Positions 45,961-58,994 of a stretch of DNA of 64,000 nt are shown here, one piece after another. The position numbers were made by a program, and so were the translations under genes. A model generated the notes under the pieces. The model saw only the letters and a program-made list of their open reading frames with translations. It did no database searches and was not told the origin of the DNA. Origin of the DNA: Nectonema munidae (taxonomy: Eukaryota > Nematomorpha > Nectonematoida > Nectonematidae). The number at the start of each line of letters is the position of its first letter. Within the stretch, counting starts at the first letter, position 1. The stretch is taken from NCBI GenBank assembly GCA_030549495.1, contig JAUIRK010000862.1, positions 62,001 to 126,000 of the forward strand. Direction: 5' to 3'.

Positions 45961-47642
45961 AGCTCGGTTGTCTTTTTTAAATCCTTTAAGCGTATCTTCC
46001 ATTATTGTTACAGGGGGCGCATTAGACTCATATAGGTGTAAAATCTTTACCTCCACCGACCAACCCCTAAAAATGTTACCCATGGGATAAGAGTGAGTAG
46101 GAGAAAATAATTTTTTATGTGTTTGATAGTTTTCCAATTTTTTAAACAAAGGATAATAACTGGAACCAGTGTTGCTATTATGAATTTTTAGAAAAACTCA
46201 AGGATAAACCTACTTAGTTAAAAGAAACCCTAAGATTAGCGAAAAATAAGAAAATTAGGGTATTTCATTTACTAAAAATGTCAAGATTGCTGATCATTTT
46301 TACTCTAGTTATGTTTCGTTTGGTCTTGCAAGTCTGACAGTAGTCCTTTCTTTCGTTTCCAGGTAACACGTGAAGTCGTTTTTTTCGCTATATGTGTTGT
46401 TTTGCCAGAACATGTAATGTTCATTTGAGAAAAATATCGTTCAACAGAATGAGTTAGTATTTTCACGAATTTAGATTAATTTAAATACTTGGAACAATTC
46501 ATTAATCCATCTGCAATTTCACGTAATCTAAATCAATATTCTGGAATTCTTAAATTTTCATCATAATTAAAATTTGCGATTTTTTTTAAAGATTTTACTT
46601 TAAAAAAATAAGAAAAAAAATTTAACATTAACAAAGGATTTAGTTTGTCTAATTAACGCTTAGATTCTAGACTAGAAGCTCTTCCAGTTAGTCTCTTAAA
46701 TCCATTATTGTTTAAAATTTAAGTTATTAATGACTTATGGAAATACTAAATATATGCACCATATGATTTTATCCACGAAGAACGTAAAGAAATTTAAAAA
46801 ATTTGATGGAAATCTTTTTGAATCATCAATCTATATTTTATCCAGGGCTTCGGAGCCGGGCAGCAAAATTTTTTTACTAGGAGTCGTAGTCACAAATAAC
46901 AAAAAAGCGGCTCCCTATGTTTGGCTATAACAATATCATTGGGAGAGAGTGTCACAAGTGTCGTCCGTCATTCCTTCAGTATGTGCGTCCATCTAAGCCA
47001 GAGTTTCTCTTACTAGCTTCAATAGTAGCCACGATATAATGTACGTTTGGAATAATAGTTAAAAGGGAGAAGCAATTCTGAGTGACATTTGTACCAATCA
47101 ATGCACATCATCGCATGTAGACAAACGAAATGAATCATACCCACATATGATATTTCTAACAATCCCCATTTGATTTCAAGGGGTCGAAAAAGTCTTTCGC
47201 TACACCAATGATTTTGAATTTTCTCATATTCATATCTTTTTTACATCATTTAAAAGACTGATTTTTGCCTAGTGAGTAGGCTTTCTTTCATATTACTTTC
47301 TTTATTTTACGGCTGTCTTAGACACAAAATTTTAAAAAAAAGTTTGCGCCCCCCCCCCACCGATAAATTTTGAGGATATGCGCATCGATAGCAAAATACG
47401 CAATACAATACTTGATAACATTTTTACAGCTCCGAACGAATTCTAGTTGTGTGATCTCATAACTCCATGGAAAAGATATTACAACGAAGTGATTATAAAA
47501 TGCTCTTTACAAATATGGCACCCATTCTATTTCTCGGTTGTGGATGTCCATTTTATTTCATCGAATTTGGAAAAAAATATAACTAAAAACTTTGTTGTAT
47601 GATTGGAACGAATACAATGGAAAATAAAATAAATTAGAAACT

Positions 47643-47645
<3 letters not shown>
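45961..47645. other. intergenic, nothing firmly recognised
   Basis: A GC-richer patch at 46843-46930 with GGGCTTCGGAGCCGGGCAGC may be part of a short interspersed repeat. A C-run lies at 47349. No coding evidence. Confidence 0.35.
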
Positions 47646-47728
<83 letters not shown>

Positions 47729-47745
47729 TGTGTGTGTGTGTGTGT
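47646..47745. repeat. (GT)n microsatellite, about 100 bp
   Basis: A nearly pure TG/GT run with one A interruption. The open frame on the opposite strand (Thr-His repeats) is an artefact of it. Confidence 0.98.
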
Positions 47746-47964
47746 TATACTTACAACACAACTACAGAAAACGCATACTGTGTTATAGTTATGATATACT
47801 ACTATTACCTTGAACTAGGATAAAAAAAACTATGATTTTATAAAAAATATATATTGAAGTTCTCAGTTTTCTTTAAATTTAGTTTTGCAAAGCAAATGAA
47901 AAATATAAAAAATTTAAAAAAATATGAATCATTGTAATGCAATTTTGACAAAGAAGTATTTTAT

Positions 47965-48475
47965 GTTGTTCACGACAATTTCCTTACATAGAAAACAACT
48001 CTTTTATTTGCCTGTTTGACAGCGTCCTTTTTTGGTAGTAGGTGCGACAACGTACTTTGATCCACACTAATTCCGTACGATTTCGTGATTAATCTTCTTT
48101 TATTTTTGGAGGTTTTTTGATTTGAACATAAATTTTTCTTTTAAGAGATAAAACTGTAAAACAATTGTCATTCTACCAATATTATCAGTACTTTTTTTAA
48201 AGATATATAGGTATTAGCTAAAGCATTTTAAATTATTATCTTCTAAAATACGCTATTTATTGAGATCAATTACAACTAGATATTTATACTTAGTAACCAT
48301 TGGCCAGTGTCAGAGGCCTTTTGATTTTATCTACACCAGATTTGATGCTATCGTACATAATCATTGATTCATGCAGCCTATGAGTTCCTCGTTTACGGGT
48401 AAATTCATACAGTAGAATCTCGTCTATCCGAACATGTTCGGAGACAACGGATAAGCGAGTGTCCGGATACATGAA
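47965..48475 (-). mobile_element. pogo/Tigger fragments
   Basis: The minus strand encodes ITKSYGISVDQSTLSHLLPK (about 48090-48030), a helix-turn-helix segment like that of Tigger/CENP-B transposases. Separately, 48408-48475 has the terminus-like TACAGTAGAATCTCGTCTAT followed by CCGAACATG and GTGTCCGGATAC, facing right. The two need not be one element. Confidence 0.45.
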
Positions 48476-48952
48476 AACTTTCTTCGGTTTTTTTCGTTCT
48501 TTAGGTAGAACTGTCAGTTGTTCAGATACGCAAAAACATATATTTTGGTACATTTAAATAGCTACACATATACGCAGAACAAGAAATAAGTTAGCATTTG
48601 AGTCTAATTTTTGTGCCAATTTCATCTACACTAAAATAACTCGTATGTTCTAATTTAGTTATATATATTTCGTATAGCAAAGCATATAATATCGAAAATC
48701 TTTTACACAGAACATGCTCACATGAATTATATTAAATGTGCAACAAAATGCCAAACTATGAGGTGTTCTATGCCTAAAAACAGAACAAAATGATTATCAA
48801 TAAAACTATAACTTCACTATATCAAACTTTGGTCTTCAAATCCAAGCATATATAAAATTAAAATGTAGGCAATGAGTTCCTTCGACTAGCGGCATTCAAT
48901 TCTAGACCAAACTAGCAGGATTAAAAAACGACTAGGGACCATTACATTTTTG

Positions 48953-49144
48953 TTAACCCATTTACGACCAATGTTCCCAAAGGGAACGCAGACGAGCATG
49001 GGTTTTCTATCGTCTGCTTTGTTTCTCAATGAGTTTTTATATAAATTAAGCAGGCGATTTTTGGACCCTGGTGTCCCATTGTGCCTGAAAGGGCTAAATG
49101 GAATTACTAAAGTCGTCTGCTTTGCTTGGTCCTAAATGGGTTAA
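48953..49144. mobile_element. piggyBac-type MITE, longest copy (192 bp)
   Basis: Begins TTAACCCATTTACGACCAAT and ends TTGGTCCTAAATGGGTTAA. It contains TGTTCCCAAAGGGAACGCAG and two GTCTGCTTTG-type inverted motifs. It may be closest to the parental form, because it includes blocks found separately in the shorter copies. Confidence 0.9.
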
Positions 49145-49904
49145 TGATAAAGCATGAATTCAAAAGTTTTGATGTGGAAAAATGTTTTTCTAAAAAATCA
49201 ATTTGTGAAAAATTATTTCAAACCTTATTAAAAATTTAACTTATATTTCTGCGCAGATAGATTTTTGAACTTTTTTTTCTCTGATAAATTTTTCAATATT
49301 ATGAACTGAACTTGATAAAGCACAAAAACAAAGAGGTCGTAGTATAAGCAGATTTCTGCTTAGATTTTATGGTCAAAAGGCATAAAAACCACCGTCGAAG
49401 CACAAACCCTTTAGACAAAAATTTTGAATAGAATATATGCATGCCTCCTTTACGAAACAACTTGATGTCAAGAAACACCTAGACCTACACACAAATCTGT
49501 CACAGGATAATTCTTAACAAATTTTGACTCGGTTCATGAACTGTTCCTCTGATCACGCACTCGAAAAGTTGCCTCTGTGGATACTGGTCAACGCAATTTT
49601 TCTGACACAGTTATTGAACAGATTTAAACTAAATCTTATGTGCAGAACTAATTAATGTATGAAGATAGTTTTTGACTACCACATCAGGTTTCTGTTATAA
49701 ATTTCCTGAACTTCTTAAAAGTATACGGAATTAAAAAGTTTTAGTCTAAGCATAAATAAATTTAAAAAATATATAACAAACAGTAAAAGAATTAAAATAT
49801 CAAAAAATAAAAAATTATATTGCAACAAGGAAAAAAGGAAAATTAAAAGTTACAGTTGGATAAACTTTTTTTTCTTTGCCTATCTTTTATGTTTAGCTTT
49901 TGGA
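49145..49904. other. AT-rich, nothing recognised
   Basis: No motif or terminus was found on either strand. Confidence 0.35.
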
Positions 49905-50640
49905 ATATGCCTTAGCAAACTCCAGCAATATCCACCATCATGCTTGAATCCAAACGACCTTGATGGCTTTCTTCCATTATGTCTTTGTGAAAGCGTTCAG
50001 CTTGCTCTTCGCTTACTTTATCCAAATTTTCTGGAAACTTGTGTAACTGTAAGTAATGTATTTTAGCCAAAGTGCTTAAAAACTTAAGAGCAGTTTTTCC
50101 ACAATTTCTGAAAAATGACTTGCTTTTTATTCCCAAAGAAGACTTTTACAGCATTAGAAAATGTATTGCAGGCGTTTGCTTCTGCTTCAGTCATCGTTAA
50201 AAGAAAATTAGGATCTTTGAGTAGTGTTCTTATTTGAGGTCCATCAAAAATTCTTGTTTCTTTTTTTCATCACTAACTTCGGAAAACAATGATTTTTTCT
50301 GTGAACTAGAGGATTGTTAATGAATGATATTCTTGACACCCCGCGTTATACGGTATCTTGGGTGTGAATTCTTTTTTAACCAATTATCTGTAGTAGCCCT
50401 ACTGTCCTAGTAGCACAGAAAACAAAGATATTCTGTGTATCCTCCTTGCTGTCTTAATAAAAATTATAGCATTTTAAGGCTACGCAAACCATCCATTTAT
50501 GAACATAGTATTGCAATTCTTCCAAAATAACAAATGTTTCACATTCATTTCTAGAGAATGACCTATTGGAATTGACCCATACTTGTTTCCGTTGTGAAGA
50601 AGAACACCTTTTAAGATTCTTTTAGAGCTAGCGATAAAGG
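49905..50640 (-). pseudogene. second copy of the unnamed GPQI...ERFHQD mobile protein family
   Basis: On the minus strand, in order: HKWMVCVALKCYNF (about 50505), QQGGYTEYLCFLCY with DSRATTDNW (about 50440-50380), DGPQIRTLLKDPNFLLTMTE (about 50245-50190), a CNTFSNAVKVFFGNKK block (about 50165-50120), then LQLHKFPENLDKVSEEQAER followed by FHKDI (50060-49985). The order reproduces the arthropod family seen at 10640-11080 and adds the upstream Cys-containing GGYTKYPCFLCxWDSR part. Stops and frame shifts make it a pseudogene. The biochemical role is unknown. Confidence 0.65.
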
Positions 50641-51698
50641 AGTCCAATCATTTGCATTGTGTGTAGGTACCACAAACATAGCAAAATGTATATGATAAAT
50701 TCATTTAAAATTTATTAATTAAATTCTAATAGATTTTAAGAATGCAAAAAATTCCATAACACAAAAAACAATTTTAGAAATATGCATAAATGATTTATTT
50801 TGTAAATGTGGATTTTGCAAAATAAATTTTAAAAAAAATTCAAACGTCATCGAAATGAATATAGTATGAAAACCTTATGTGATAAAACTTCATGTCAAAA
50901 GAAAATTTCTGTAAACCAGTGATTTAAAATAAAATTAAAAAATCTTGGTTCAAGAGTATTTCTGATAACAAACGGTTTTCCGAAGGGATTAAGTTGGCAA
51001 ACCCAGGTTCCACTGAGATTCTAGAAATTTATTCAATATGGCATTCAAAATTTCTAAATTTCGCAGTGATACGGCTTGTATTTCATTTATAGGATTTTAG
51101 GATATTTATAGATGGCGTTAAAATTATTTTTTCAAAAAATCTCACGTTTTTATTCCCTGAATAGGAGTTGGCTCCCTATTATTTTGATGAAAACATAAGC
51201 TTTAATCAAATGTTTTGAATCTAAACATCATAAATAAAGGAAAATTATTAAAATGACATTTATAGGGCCAATACAGCCAGCTAAGGTAGTAAAAAAGTGT
51301 TGGCAATTGCTTTCACACTACTTTGACCGATAAAAAAATATTGTGCCAAAATTAAAAGAGTAAAACTAAGTAAATTTGATGTTCTCAAAGAATCTGAAAG
51401 AGAGGCCCCATTTATTTTTTTGAAAACTAGAAGATTGACTGTATTTATATGTGGTTCTTAAAAATATCAAATTATATCAATAGAAATTCTTAGAATATTC
51501 AAAACAACTGATTTTTAATTTTGAAACAAAACTTTAAAAATAAAAATTTGAATTTACACTATAAATGCTGAAATGAAAGCTTTGCCTATAAATAACAAAG
51601 AATGGAATTGAGCTTTGAACATCATAAACCTATATTTATTATTATTATTCGACTATCATATCACACAAACTTCTAATTTACTTGTCTGAAGTGTTCAA
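50641..51698. other. AT-rich, with one stray piggyBac subterminal motif
   Basis: TTTATAGATGGCGTTAAAAT near 51107 equals the subterminal motif of the piggyBac family downstream, suggesting an older, eroded copy's end. Otherwise nothing was recognised. Confidence 0.4.
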
Positions 51699-51702
51699 TT
51701 AA

Positions 51703-54700
51703 CCTTAGAAAGACGGAGTAGGGCTTTTTTGGCTAGTAAATATTTAAAATCTCTTTTTCTGATAGAAAAATATAGCTAGTCGATATGCTAACGTGGTGGT
51801 ATTTTATTTTTTTTAATGGGTTTTAAAGATAAAAAGAAATATAAAATTTTCACCACATTAAAAATTTTTATAGTAATTTATACGAAATTTAAATTTAACG
51901 CCATCTAAAATTAATATGTTTTTATGAAAAACTTAAGTTGTAACCTTAAACAAGTTATAAAAATATTTGAAGTGGATTTCAAATTTAGAATTTTTTTCTG
52001 AGGATTATTTTTGAAACACATGACGTTCGAAAATCATGTTTCTATTATTTCCTTCGCTTTGGGTATTATAGCAAGTCTTTCATTATTAGCTAATAACAAA
52101 ACAAACAAGCGTACGAATATGTAGTTTTGTGAAAAAATTATATTGATCACTATTCAAAACTTTGTTTTTATAAATTTATTTTTCTACAGTGCAAAATATT
52201 TTATAAAAAGTAAAAAAGATTAAAAAAATTGGATAAGCTTTTTAGATCGATTTGTTGAACAGCGCATGGTTGCGTACTTGAATAAAAAAATGAAGAGAAT
52301 GGACTCATTATTGAATTTGTGTCATGATATTATCTGGGTAATAAAAGACACATCATACAACGCAGAAATAAATCAAAATATGATTTCAAACACAAAGAAC
52401 TCTTACTTGATATTGATTTTTTATCGAGAATACGCATGCGGCTAGAGTGACCTCAATTGTTCCATTGACTACACGAACCATATATAATTGTTATCTTTAT
52501 CTCACCTTTTATTTGTTATCTTTTTTCTCACCACATTTGGTAAATAATTCCTTGGCATGAATGAATAGTGAAGAATCGCGTATAGATTACACAAAACTCT
52601 CTCTCTTGCTTTATTTGTGTATGTGTAATAATTCTTCCATTTCTTGACAATCTTCATTTGGATTTCCTAAGTTACTTCGCAAAATTTTATTATGAGCTCC
52701 TCAAGTTTTTATACAAGTAGTGATGAAGGAGAAACCTCTGGTTCTGACGTTTTTTCAAATAGTGAATATGAAATTCAAAATTCAGTTGATAGCGAAGGGC
52801 GAACAGATTCAAGCAATGAAGAAACGGCTCTTTGCGAAGATGTGTCCCTTGTAGCACCAGATGGAACCCAATTTTTTTGGTAACCGAGAGAGATTTGTGG
52901 AAGAAGATCATCAACTAATATCATCTCAAGTAGACCAGGTCCAAAAGATACGGCAAAAAAATTTGAAAGATCCTTTAAAAATGTTTAATCTTTTTTTCAC
53001 TGAATCTCTTTGAACCATATTTTTGTCTGCACAAAAGAAAGAATGGAAGAAAACTACAAGTAATTTTCTATTAAAAAACATTATTTAGTTAAATTTTTTT
53101 TTGTAGAAGTCCTAATTGTTTGTTGGAGAACCTCAAAAGTTTATATGAAAGGTTTTCAATGGAACATTTGCTAGCATACTTAGCCTGTATTCTTTACATT
53201 GGGCAGTCTAAAGATCAGCAGATTGATGTCAAACATCTTTTTTCTGAAAAGTATGGAACCCCTTTTTTAAAAGCTGCAATCAGTAGAGACGTATTCATTC
53301 TTATTCATACCTTTATAAGATTTGATTCAAGAACTACAAGAAATAGTTCAGATAAATTAGCTCCGATAAGATACTTACAAAATTTTTTCCTCGAAAACTT
53401 TCATAAATATTGTCACCATCTAATTGCGTTACAATTGACGAGCAGCTCGTCAAGTATAGAGGCAGGTCACCTATAAAAGTATACGACCCATCCAAGCCAG
53501 GTCGATATGGTATGAAAATTTATCACTGTGTAGACTCGTTCAGTTTTTCTGTTTTTTGTAGCGAAATTTATGAAAGTGGTTTAGTGGACAGGGATCATTT
53601 TAAACCCAATAATATAGTAAAAAGATTGGTAAATATTTCTTGCTTACCGACCGGTATTGGTATTTATGCAGATAGGTTTTTTATGTCCCAGGATTTGTGT
53701 AATTGGGCCAAAAATCAAAACTATACAATCTGTGGTACGGTAAGAAGTAATAGAAGGTTCATGCCCCATGTAGTCCTTCCAGCGCATTTAAAAGGTCTGG
53801 GTTTGAATGATTGTGAGAGTAGATTTTTGTATTCAGAAATCTCTTCGTTAACAGTTTATATACCGGAAAAACATTCTAAAAAAACTTCAAACCAGTCTAT
53901 GTGTTATCTAGTCAACATCTATCACAAATAGATACTTTTGGGCTCAGAAAAAAGCCTCAAACTATTCTAGATTATAATAGGTTTAAATCTGGAGTGGATG
54001 TTTTTAACAGAATGGCAAGAAATTACAGCTGTTATAAGTCTTCTAGATGTTGGCCAGTTGCAATTTTTACAAATTTTCTTGATATTGCAGTTAATAATAG
54101 CTGGGTAATTATGAGAGCTAATGATTCAGATGCATACCCGTCAGTTTCAAGAGGAGGAAGAAAATGCTTTATAAAACACCTTTCTCTACTTTTAGCTGAA
54201 AAATGGATGTAGATTAGAAGTCAAAGTTCATTTACTCGCTTATCTACCAGAAACTTATTATCTTTTTACGGGTTTTTTGATGTTGACGAGAACCCAAATA
54301 CATCAGTTCAACGAGGATATTGCTCTTTTATTGATTGTAAGCCAAGAAAAAGGGGAACACGAAAATGCAGTGTATGTGGAAAATTCATTTGTAAAAGCCA
54401 TACTTTATTTATGTGTAAAAAGTGCAGAAACACATAACAATTGTAAATATTTACGAATTTTTTATTATAATACTCGTGTGTTGTATTTTTATAATAGTTG
54501 AATAAATGTTAGTTCATTTTTTTTTATATATTTGAAAAAAACTAAATATTAATCTATGATTAATATGCCTTTTTTGCATATGAAGTAGCGTTTGTTGAAA
54601 TAATTTAACAAATAATATAATAGATGAATTTAAAATTTTTTCTTAGATATGTATATCTAATAAGTGTAAACGTTATGGAAGTTCGAATGCAATTTTTATT

Positions 54701-54941
54701 TTTATTATAGATGACGTTAACTAAAACAAAATCTTTTTTATTATAGATGGCGTTAATTCTAAAATAAGTTTTTTGATTTTTTTCGTATAAAAAACATGGA
54801 AACATATCAAACTGAACAAAAACATTCTTAAAAGGACTTTGATATGCTAAAGCTTTATTAAAAAAAAGAAATATACTTTTTTTAAAAATTGGAGTAAAAC
54901 TCCCATTAACCGTCCTTAGTGTTGCTCTAAAAAGTTCCGTC
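51703..54941 (+). mobile_element. piggyBac transposon, array copy 1: has the 5' end, lacks the 3' end
   Basis: The left terminus is TTAA (51699-51702) plus CCTTAGAAAGACGGAG. The subterminal TTAACGCCATCTAAAA (51895) faces the inverted ATAGATGGCGTTAA near 54743. The transposase starts MSSSSFYTSSDEGETSGSDV (52692), with an acidic Ser/Glu-rich N terminus. The core has TIDEQLVKYRGR with IKVYDPSKPGRYG (first Asp), GIYADRFFMSQDL (second Asp), YNRFKSGVDVFNRM (third Asp), and a Cys-rich C terminus CSVCGKFICKSHTLFMCKKC (about 54365-54430). The catalytic Asp triad is intact, but frame breaks occur, for example after LIALQL just before TIDEQL (about 53433). A short GTAATTTT...TTTTTGTAG stretch (about 53059-53106) might be an intron. 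The right terminus is deleted at about 54941. Confidence 0.9.
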
Positions 54942-55648
54942 ACCCATACTCTCATTGAACAACAAATAATCTTTATAAATTTTTATAAGATCATTCATAT
55001 TCCCTCCACAGTAAAGTGAGGTATTTTTAATTTTTCCTTTTTTTATTAAAAAAAAGAATATGAAAATGTAACAAATTGATTCTATTAAGAGATCTAAAAC
55101 CACAGAGTTCTTTCTTGGCCTCTGACTTGATCAAACAAAACTTAATGGCCAATTTGACCGCTTAGAAATTCGAGGGTTAATAACCTGCGCCATCATTCGA
55201 GCGACGCTTATATTTGAAGGAAGAAATTTTTTGGAGAAAATGCACAAACTAAAGTATTGAAAATTATGATGTTTGTAGTTATCGACGAAGTCTCGTCATC
55301 TCAGCAGGACAAAAGTGAATCATAACGAAATATCATTAGGAAAAGAGTGGAGAATTTTACTTGGTATTTTGCATATAGTACTTTCAAAAAAGTGCAAGCA
55401 AGGATAAGTATTTTGGAGTTAAAAGTCAAGGAGCAGAGCACAGAGGGAATGAAAACGCGAAAAGTAGCTTAGCTTTAACAAGTTTTATAGGTAAGAATAA
55501 CGCTAACTTCATTACAATAAAACACACACGACAAAACGATGGGATAGGAAACGAGCATGAGCTGAGAGCACTGTTGAGTGAATGAGTGCTTATCATTCAA
55601 AAAACGTAGTGATATTGTGATAGGTGCTTTGCTTTTTTTTTTTTTTAA

Positions 55649-58251
55649 AGACACATCATACAACGCAGAAATAAATCAAAATATGATTTCAAACACAAAG
55701 AACTCTTACTTGATATTGATTTTTTATCGAGAATACGCATGCGGCTAGAGTGACCTCAATTGTTCCATTGACTACACGAACCATATATAATTGTTATCTT
55801 TATCTCACCTTTTATTTGTTATCTTTTTTCTCACCACATTTGGTAAATAATTCCTTGGCATGAATGAATAGTGAAGAATCGCGTATAGATTACACAAAAC
55901 TCTCTCTCTTGCTTTATTTGTGTATGTGTAATAATTCTTCCATTTCTTGACAATCTTCATTTGGATTTCCTAAGTTACTTCGCAAAATTTTATTATGAGC
56001 TCCTCAAGTTTTTATACAAGTAGTGATGAAGGAGAAACCTCTGGTTCTGACGTTTTTTCAAATAGTGAATATGAAATTCAAAATTCAGTTGATAGCGAAG
56101 GGCGAACAGATTCAAGCAATGAAGAAACGGCTCTTTGCGAAGATGTGTCCCTTGTAGCACCAGACGGAACCCAATTTTTTGGGAACCGAGAGAGATTTGT
56201 GGAAGAAGATCATCAACTAATATCATCTCAAGTAGACCAGGTCCAAAAGATACGGCAAAAAAATTTGAAAGATCCTTTGAAAATGTTTAATCTTTTTTTC
56301 ACTGAATCTCTTTGAACCATATTTTTGTCTGCACAAAAGAAAGAATGGAAAAAACTACAAGTAATTTTCTATTAGAAAACATTATTTAGTTAAATTTTTT
56401 TTTGTAGAAGTCCTAATTGTTTGTTGGAGAACCTCAAAAGTTTATATGAAAGGTTTTCAATGGAACATTTGCTAGCATACTTAGCCTGTATTCTTTACAT
56501 TGGGCAGTCTAAAGATCAGCAGATTGATGTCAAACATCTTTTTTCTGAAAAGTATGGAACCCCTTTTTTAAAAGCTGCAATCAGTAGAGACGTATTCATT
56601 CTTATTCGTACCTTTATAAGATTTGATTCAAGAACTACAAGAAATAGTTCAGATAAATTAGCTCCGATAAGATACTTACAAAATTTTTTCCTCGAAAACT
56701 TTCATAAATATTGTCACCATCTAATTGCGTTACAATTGACGAGCAGCTCGTCAAGTATAGAGGCAGGTCACCTATAAAAGTATACGACCCATCCAAGCCA
56801 GGTCGATATGGTATGAAAATTTATCACTGTGTAGACTCGTTCAGTTTTTCTGTTTTTTGTAGCGAAATTTATGAAAGTGGTTTAGTGGACAGGGATCATT
56901 TTAAACCCAATAATATAGTAAAAAGATTGGTAAATATTTCTTGCTTACCGACCGGTATTGGTATTTATGCAGATAGGTTTTTTATGTCCCAGGATTTGTG
57001 TAATTGGGCCAAAAATCAAAACTATACAATCTGTGGTACGGTAAGAAGTAATAGAAGGTTCATGCCCCATGTAGTCCTTCCAGCGCATTTAAAAGGTCTG
57101 GGTTTGAATGATTGTGAGAGTAGATTTTTGTATTCAGAAATCTCTTCGTTAACAGTTTATATACCGGAAAAACATTCTAAAAAAACTTCAAACCAGTCTA
57201 TGTGTTATCTAGTCAACATCTATCACAAATAGATACTTTTGGGCTCAGAAAAAAGCCTCAAACTATTCTAGATTATAATAGGTTTAAATCTGGAGTGGAT
57301 GTTTTTAACAGAATGGCAAGAAATTACAGCTGTTATAAGTCTTCTAGATGTTGGCCAGTTGCAATTTTTACAAATTTTCTTGATATTGCAGTTAATAATA
57401 GCTGGGTAATTATGAGAGCTAATGATTCAGATGCATACCCGTAAGTTTCAAGAGGAGGAAGAAAATGCTTTATAAAACACCTTTCTCTACTTTTAGCTGA
57501 AAAATGGATGTAGATTAGAAGTCAAAGTTCATTTACTCGCTTATCTACCAGAAACTTATTATCTTTTTACGGGTTTTTTGATGTTGACGAGAACCCAAAT
57601 ACATCAGTTCAACGAGGATATTGCTCTTTTATTGATTGTAAGCCAAGAAAAAGGGGAACACGAAAATGCAGTGTATGTGGAAAATTCATTTGTAAAAGCC
57701 ATACTTTATTTATGTGTAAAAAGTGCAGAAACACATAACAATTGTAAATATTTACGAATTTTTTATTATAATACTCGTGTGTTGTATTTTTATAATAGTT
57801 GAATAAATGTTAGTTCATTTTTTTTTATATATTTGAAAAAAACTAAATATTAATCTATGATTAATATGCCTTTTTTGCATATGAAGTAGCGTTTGTTGAA
57901 ATAATTTAACAAATAATATAATAGATGAATTTAACATTTTTTCTTAGATATGTATATCTAATAAGTGTAAACGTTATGGAAGTTCGAATGCAATTTTTAT
58001 TTTTATTATAGATGACGTTAACTAAAACAAAATCTTTTTTATTATAGATGGCGTTAATTCTAAAATAAGTTTTTTGATTTTTTTCGTATAAAAAACATGG
58101 AAACATATCAAACTGAACAAAAACATTCTTAAAAGGACTTTGATATGCTAAAGCTTTATTAAAAAAAAGAAATATACTTTTTTTAAAAATTGGAGTAAAA
58201 CTCCCATTAACCGTCCTTAGTGTTGCTCTAAAAAGTTCCGTCCTGCTAAGG
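55649..58251 (+). mobile_element. piggyBac array copy 2: lacks the 5' end, has the 3' end
   Basis: The transposase region is as in copy 1 (start 55995, same frame breaks) with scattered single differences shared with copy 3, for example a stop in place of Ser after DSDAYP near 57442. The right terminus is AGTTCCGTCCTGCTAAGG followed by TTAA (58252-58255), the inverted match of the copy 1 left end. Confidence 0.9.
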
Positions 58252-58994
58252 TTAAACTCCACCGCCTACATTTAATAAAAATTTTACACCCATACTCTCA
58301 TTGAACAACAAATAATCTTTATAAATTTTTATAAGATCATTCATATTCCCTCCACAGTAAAGTGAGGTATTTTTAATTTTTCCTTTTTTTATTAAAAAAA
58401 AGAATATGAAAATGTAACAAATTGATTCTATTAAGAGATCTAAAACCACAGAGTTCTTTCTTGGCCTCTGACTTGATCAAACAAAACTTAATGGCCAATT
58501 TGACCGCTTAGAAATTCGAGGGTTAATAACCTGCGCCATCATTCGAGCGACGCTTATATTTGAAGGAAGAAATTTTTTGGAGAAAATGCACAAACTAAAG
58601 TATTGAAAATTATGATGTTTGTAGTTATCGACGAAGTCTCGTCATCTCAGCAGGACAAAAGTGAATCATAACGAAATATCATTAGGAAAAGAGTGGAGAA
58701 TTTTACTTGGTATTTTGCATATAGTACTTTCAAAAAAGTGCAAGCAAGGATAAGTATTTTGGAGTTAAAAGTCAAGGAGCAGAGCACAGAGGGAATGAAA
58801 ACGCGAAAAGTAGCTTAGCTTTAACAAGTTTTATAGGTAAGAATAACGCTAACTTCATTACAATAAAACACACACGACAAAACGATGGGATAGGAAACGA
58901 GCATGAGCTGAGAGCACTGTTGAGTGAATGAGTGCTTATCATTCAAAAAACGTAGTGATATTGTGATAGGTGCTTTGCTTTTTTTTTTTTTAAA
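58252..58994 (+). repeat. 3' flank of the piggyBac, carried along in the array
   Basis: Non-transposon sequence (ACTCCACCGCCTACATTTAA through GGTGCTTTGC) repeated after each copy (from 54942, 58256 and 61602). No coding motif was seen. Copy 3's flank differs by small deletions near 61775. Confidence 0.8.

Noticed and set aside
47558-47761. Thr-His repeat protein
   Set aside because: It is the translation of the (GT)n microsatellite.
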